Below are positions 62,510-64,000 of a stretch of 64,000 nt of DNA, one piece after another. A model generated the notes under the pieces. It worked only from the letters and a program-made list of their open reading frames with translations, made no database searches and was not told the DNA's origin. Origin of the DNA: Poecilobothrus nobilitatus (lineage: Eukaryota > Arthropoda > Insecta > Diptera > Dolichopodidae); contig OX352774.1 in NCBI GenBank assembly GCA_947095535.1, forward strand, positions 27,854,496-27,918,495, written 5' to 3'. Each line of letters opens with the position of its first letter. Position 1 is the stretch's first letter. The position numbers and the translations under genes are program-made.

Positions 62510-63252
62510 TGTGTATCACATTATACGTATCACCAAAATTTGTCACCAATTACTTTTATTTTGGCACAGTAAGGTTTTAGCATACTGCATGGTTATTTAG
62601 CTTTTTATATCCAAAGAAAATTAAAAGTTCCATAGATCGAACCACAATTCAATGACAAATTTTAGTTATACGTAATCATAAGTCTAACATATGATTCAGA
62701 AAATGAAAATTACATTTTTTTTTATCTAATTGAAAAAATATTTTATCTTATTATTTAAAATGAATGAGCGGTATGAAAAAACGTATTTTAGAATTTCGTG
62801 TTTTAAAAATATATTTAATAAATAATTAAAATATTATGACATTGTTTTTATCCAAAAATTACATTTTTATGAATTGAGGTGTAAAGCAAAAATATATTTT
62901 GTGACTTTTTTCCAACGTATCACATGAACGGACCATTGGAAAGACTAAATTTTGCACAGGGAAAATAACCGTGTTTTCTAAAATGTTAATTTATTTTTTA
63001 AAGTGACAAAATAACTATAAAAACGTAAAAATAAATGTTATTTTAAAGTTTAGTATTTATAAAGTTATAGTTCGAAATGTGCGGAGATTTTTCGGTATAA
63101 AATTTTATATGTTTGAAAAAATTTTTTTGATAGGAGGAAATTTCTAACTAAAGCTAAAAAGTCACAAAACCCATAATATATTAACCAATCTAATACTGCT
63201 AGTAAAAATGCACATTTCTTGGTAATTAAAAGTAAAATATTAGTTTTAACAT
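62510..63252. repeat. Second copy of insert sequence, U2
   Basis: Direct-orientation copy of U1 (60,101-60,845; offset about 2,409 to 2,407 bp), with roughly a dozen substitutions and single-base indels in about 745 bp. Shared ends are TGTGTATCAC on the left and TAGTTTTAACAT on the right. Here the flanks are unique DNA (AGACT on the left, AGTTATTT on the right), with no A/T-run direct repeat. U2 may be the ancestral locus from which U1 was copied, or both may be copies of a dispersed element. Confidence 0.8.
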
Positions 63253-63655
63253 AGTTATTTAAAATAAAAGAAAATATGAGAATAAATAACCTGTAGTACG
63301 ACTAAACTACAACAACGATAAAAGTAACTTGACCGTTTAATTTGATTAAGTGTACATACATTTTTAAAAATACAATTTTATAAAACTGGATTTAACTGAA
63401 CTTTTATATTCGCTTAAAACAATTAATATTCTTGTATTATTTTTTTCATTTCTATTTTTCTTTGAAAAGTATCACAATGTAATTCTAAAATAACAACTAA
63501 ATTAACTATATAAAAAAATATTTTTTGTTTTAAATACAAGAATTAATTTTATAATTTTATGTGCATATTATACACAACTGATAGAAATATCCTGGAAATG
63601 TTGAAGTTTTCTTTTGCTGACATTTTATAATATATAAAACCTTTTATTTATAATA
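63253..63655. other. Intergenic AT-rich DNA / 3' flank of the edge gene
   Basis: About 400 bp between U2 and the stop codon of the minus-strand gene. It contains the likely poly(A) signal and site of that gene. Apart from this I recognise nothing in it. Confidence 0.5.
63643..63648 (-). terminator. Candidate poly(A) signal AATAAA
   Basis: AATAAA on the minus strand, 8 nt downstream of the TAA stop of the serine protease homologue. Such a short 3' UTR is plausible, but in DNA this AT-rich the hexamer is also expected by chance. Confidence 0.4.
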
Positions 63656-64000
63656 TTAATTAATATTTTTAGTAACAAATTGATAGATTTTTTCTGTGAT
63701 CTTTGTGAAAATTTTATATCCGCGTACTTCTGTTTGCATAATTCCATTTAAACAAATTGTCCCAAAAATATCATATTTGAATACAGCAGGACTACCACGA
63801 TTTCCTAAACAATTGTGATTATTATTGCGAGCAATTAATGTGGTATCTGATAGCAAATGAAAAAACAAAATATTTTTTTTGATAAAATTACTTTGCGACT
63901 CAAATTGTAATTGTTCAGTTAACTGATTGTCAAAGCAATTAGCATTAGTGTAATATATTCCTTTTTTATTCATATTCAAAAAGTTATTGCATATATTAAT
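63656..64000 (-). CDS. Serine protease homologue (trypsin-like fold), C-terminal part, catalytic Ser replaced
   Basis: The frame is open from the right edge to TAA at 63,656-63,658, giving 114 residues; the N-terminal part of the domain lies outside the window. The C-terminal signature of the chymotrypsin family is recognisable: HNCLGNRGSPAVF corresponds to the CxGDSGGPLV block, and GYKIFTKITEKIYQFV corresponds to the final GVYTKVxxYLDWI helix. In the active-site block the aspartate is Asn, the nucleophilic serine is Arg (codon 63,797-63,799, CGT) and the second glycine is Ser, so no protease activity is expected. TTLIA stands where MICA is usual, so one conserved cysteine also seems missing. 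Insect serine protease homologues act as cofactors or regulators in clotting, melanisation or development, but no specific role can be given. Whether an intron interrupts the frame near the edge, or the gene is decaying, cannot be told. There is an ATG at 63,973, but the family length argues that the true start is upstream, beyond 64,000. Confidence 0.6.
   Translation of the reverse strand: MNICNNFLNMNKKGIYYTNANCFDNQLTEQLQFESQSNFIKKNILFFHLLSDTTLIARNNNHNCLGNRGSPAVFKYDIFGTICLNGIMQTEVRGYKIFTKITEKIYQFVTKNIN

Overview
The window is a piece of insect, most likely brachyceran fly, chromosome. It is dominated by one very AT-rich tandem satellite with a monomer of about 226-228 bp (shorter 208-215 bp variants towards the right). 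The array runs head-to-tail from base 1 to about 61,952, roughly 235 monomers once insertions are removed. No cellular gene lies inside it. The assignment to a fly rests on two things: the inserted elements have the architecture of Drosophila DINE-1/INE-1 (Helentron-associated, non-autonomous), and the partial gene at the right edge resembles an insect trypsin-like serine protease homologue. The species cannot be named from the sequence.

Layout: 1-11,530 satellite; 11,531-13,090 DINE-1-like element A, copy 1; 13,091-20,679 satellite; 20,680-22,235 element A, copy 2, which is not an independent insertion but part of a segmental duplication of the array about 8.5-9.4 kb away; 22,236-43,830 satellite; 43,831-44,691 short element B; 44,692-54,344 satellite; 54,345-58,290 long element C with an internal array of 259-bp and 307-bp repeats; 58,291-60,038 satellite; 60,039-61,080 the only inverted stretch, an inverted copy of satellite carrying a 748-bp insert (U1); 61,085-61,952 satellite decaying at the array edge; 61,953-62,509 unique AT-rich DNA; 62,510-63,252 a second copy of the insert (U2); 63,253-63,655 the 3' flank of a gene; 63,656-64,000 the C-terminal part of a serine protease homologue on the minus strand, running off the edge.

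The satellite lets each insertion be read exactly, because neighbouring monomers give the empty site. Elements A, B and C all begin with T, end in T, sit in a T-tract and leave no target-site duplication, as expected for Helentrons. U1 behaves differently: it is flanked by 8-bp A/T runs, while its empty counterpart is still visible at 58,644-58,651.

The array itself records recent turnover: a duplication of 7.4-8.1 kb, a 2.2-2.4 kb duplication, trimer-scale duplications, and differences between duplicate copies that are almost all whole-monomer gains and losses. I see no evidence of a novel enzymatic or defence system. The most unusual signals are the shared body with different termini in elements A and B, the inverted block with U1, and the S195R-type active site of the edge gene.
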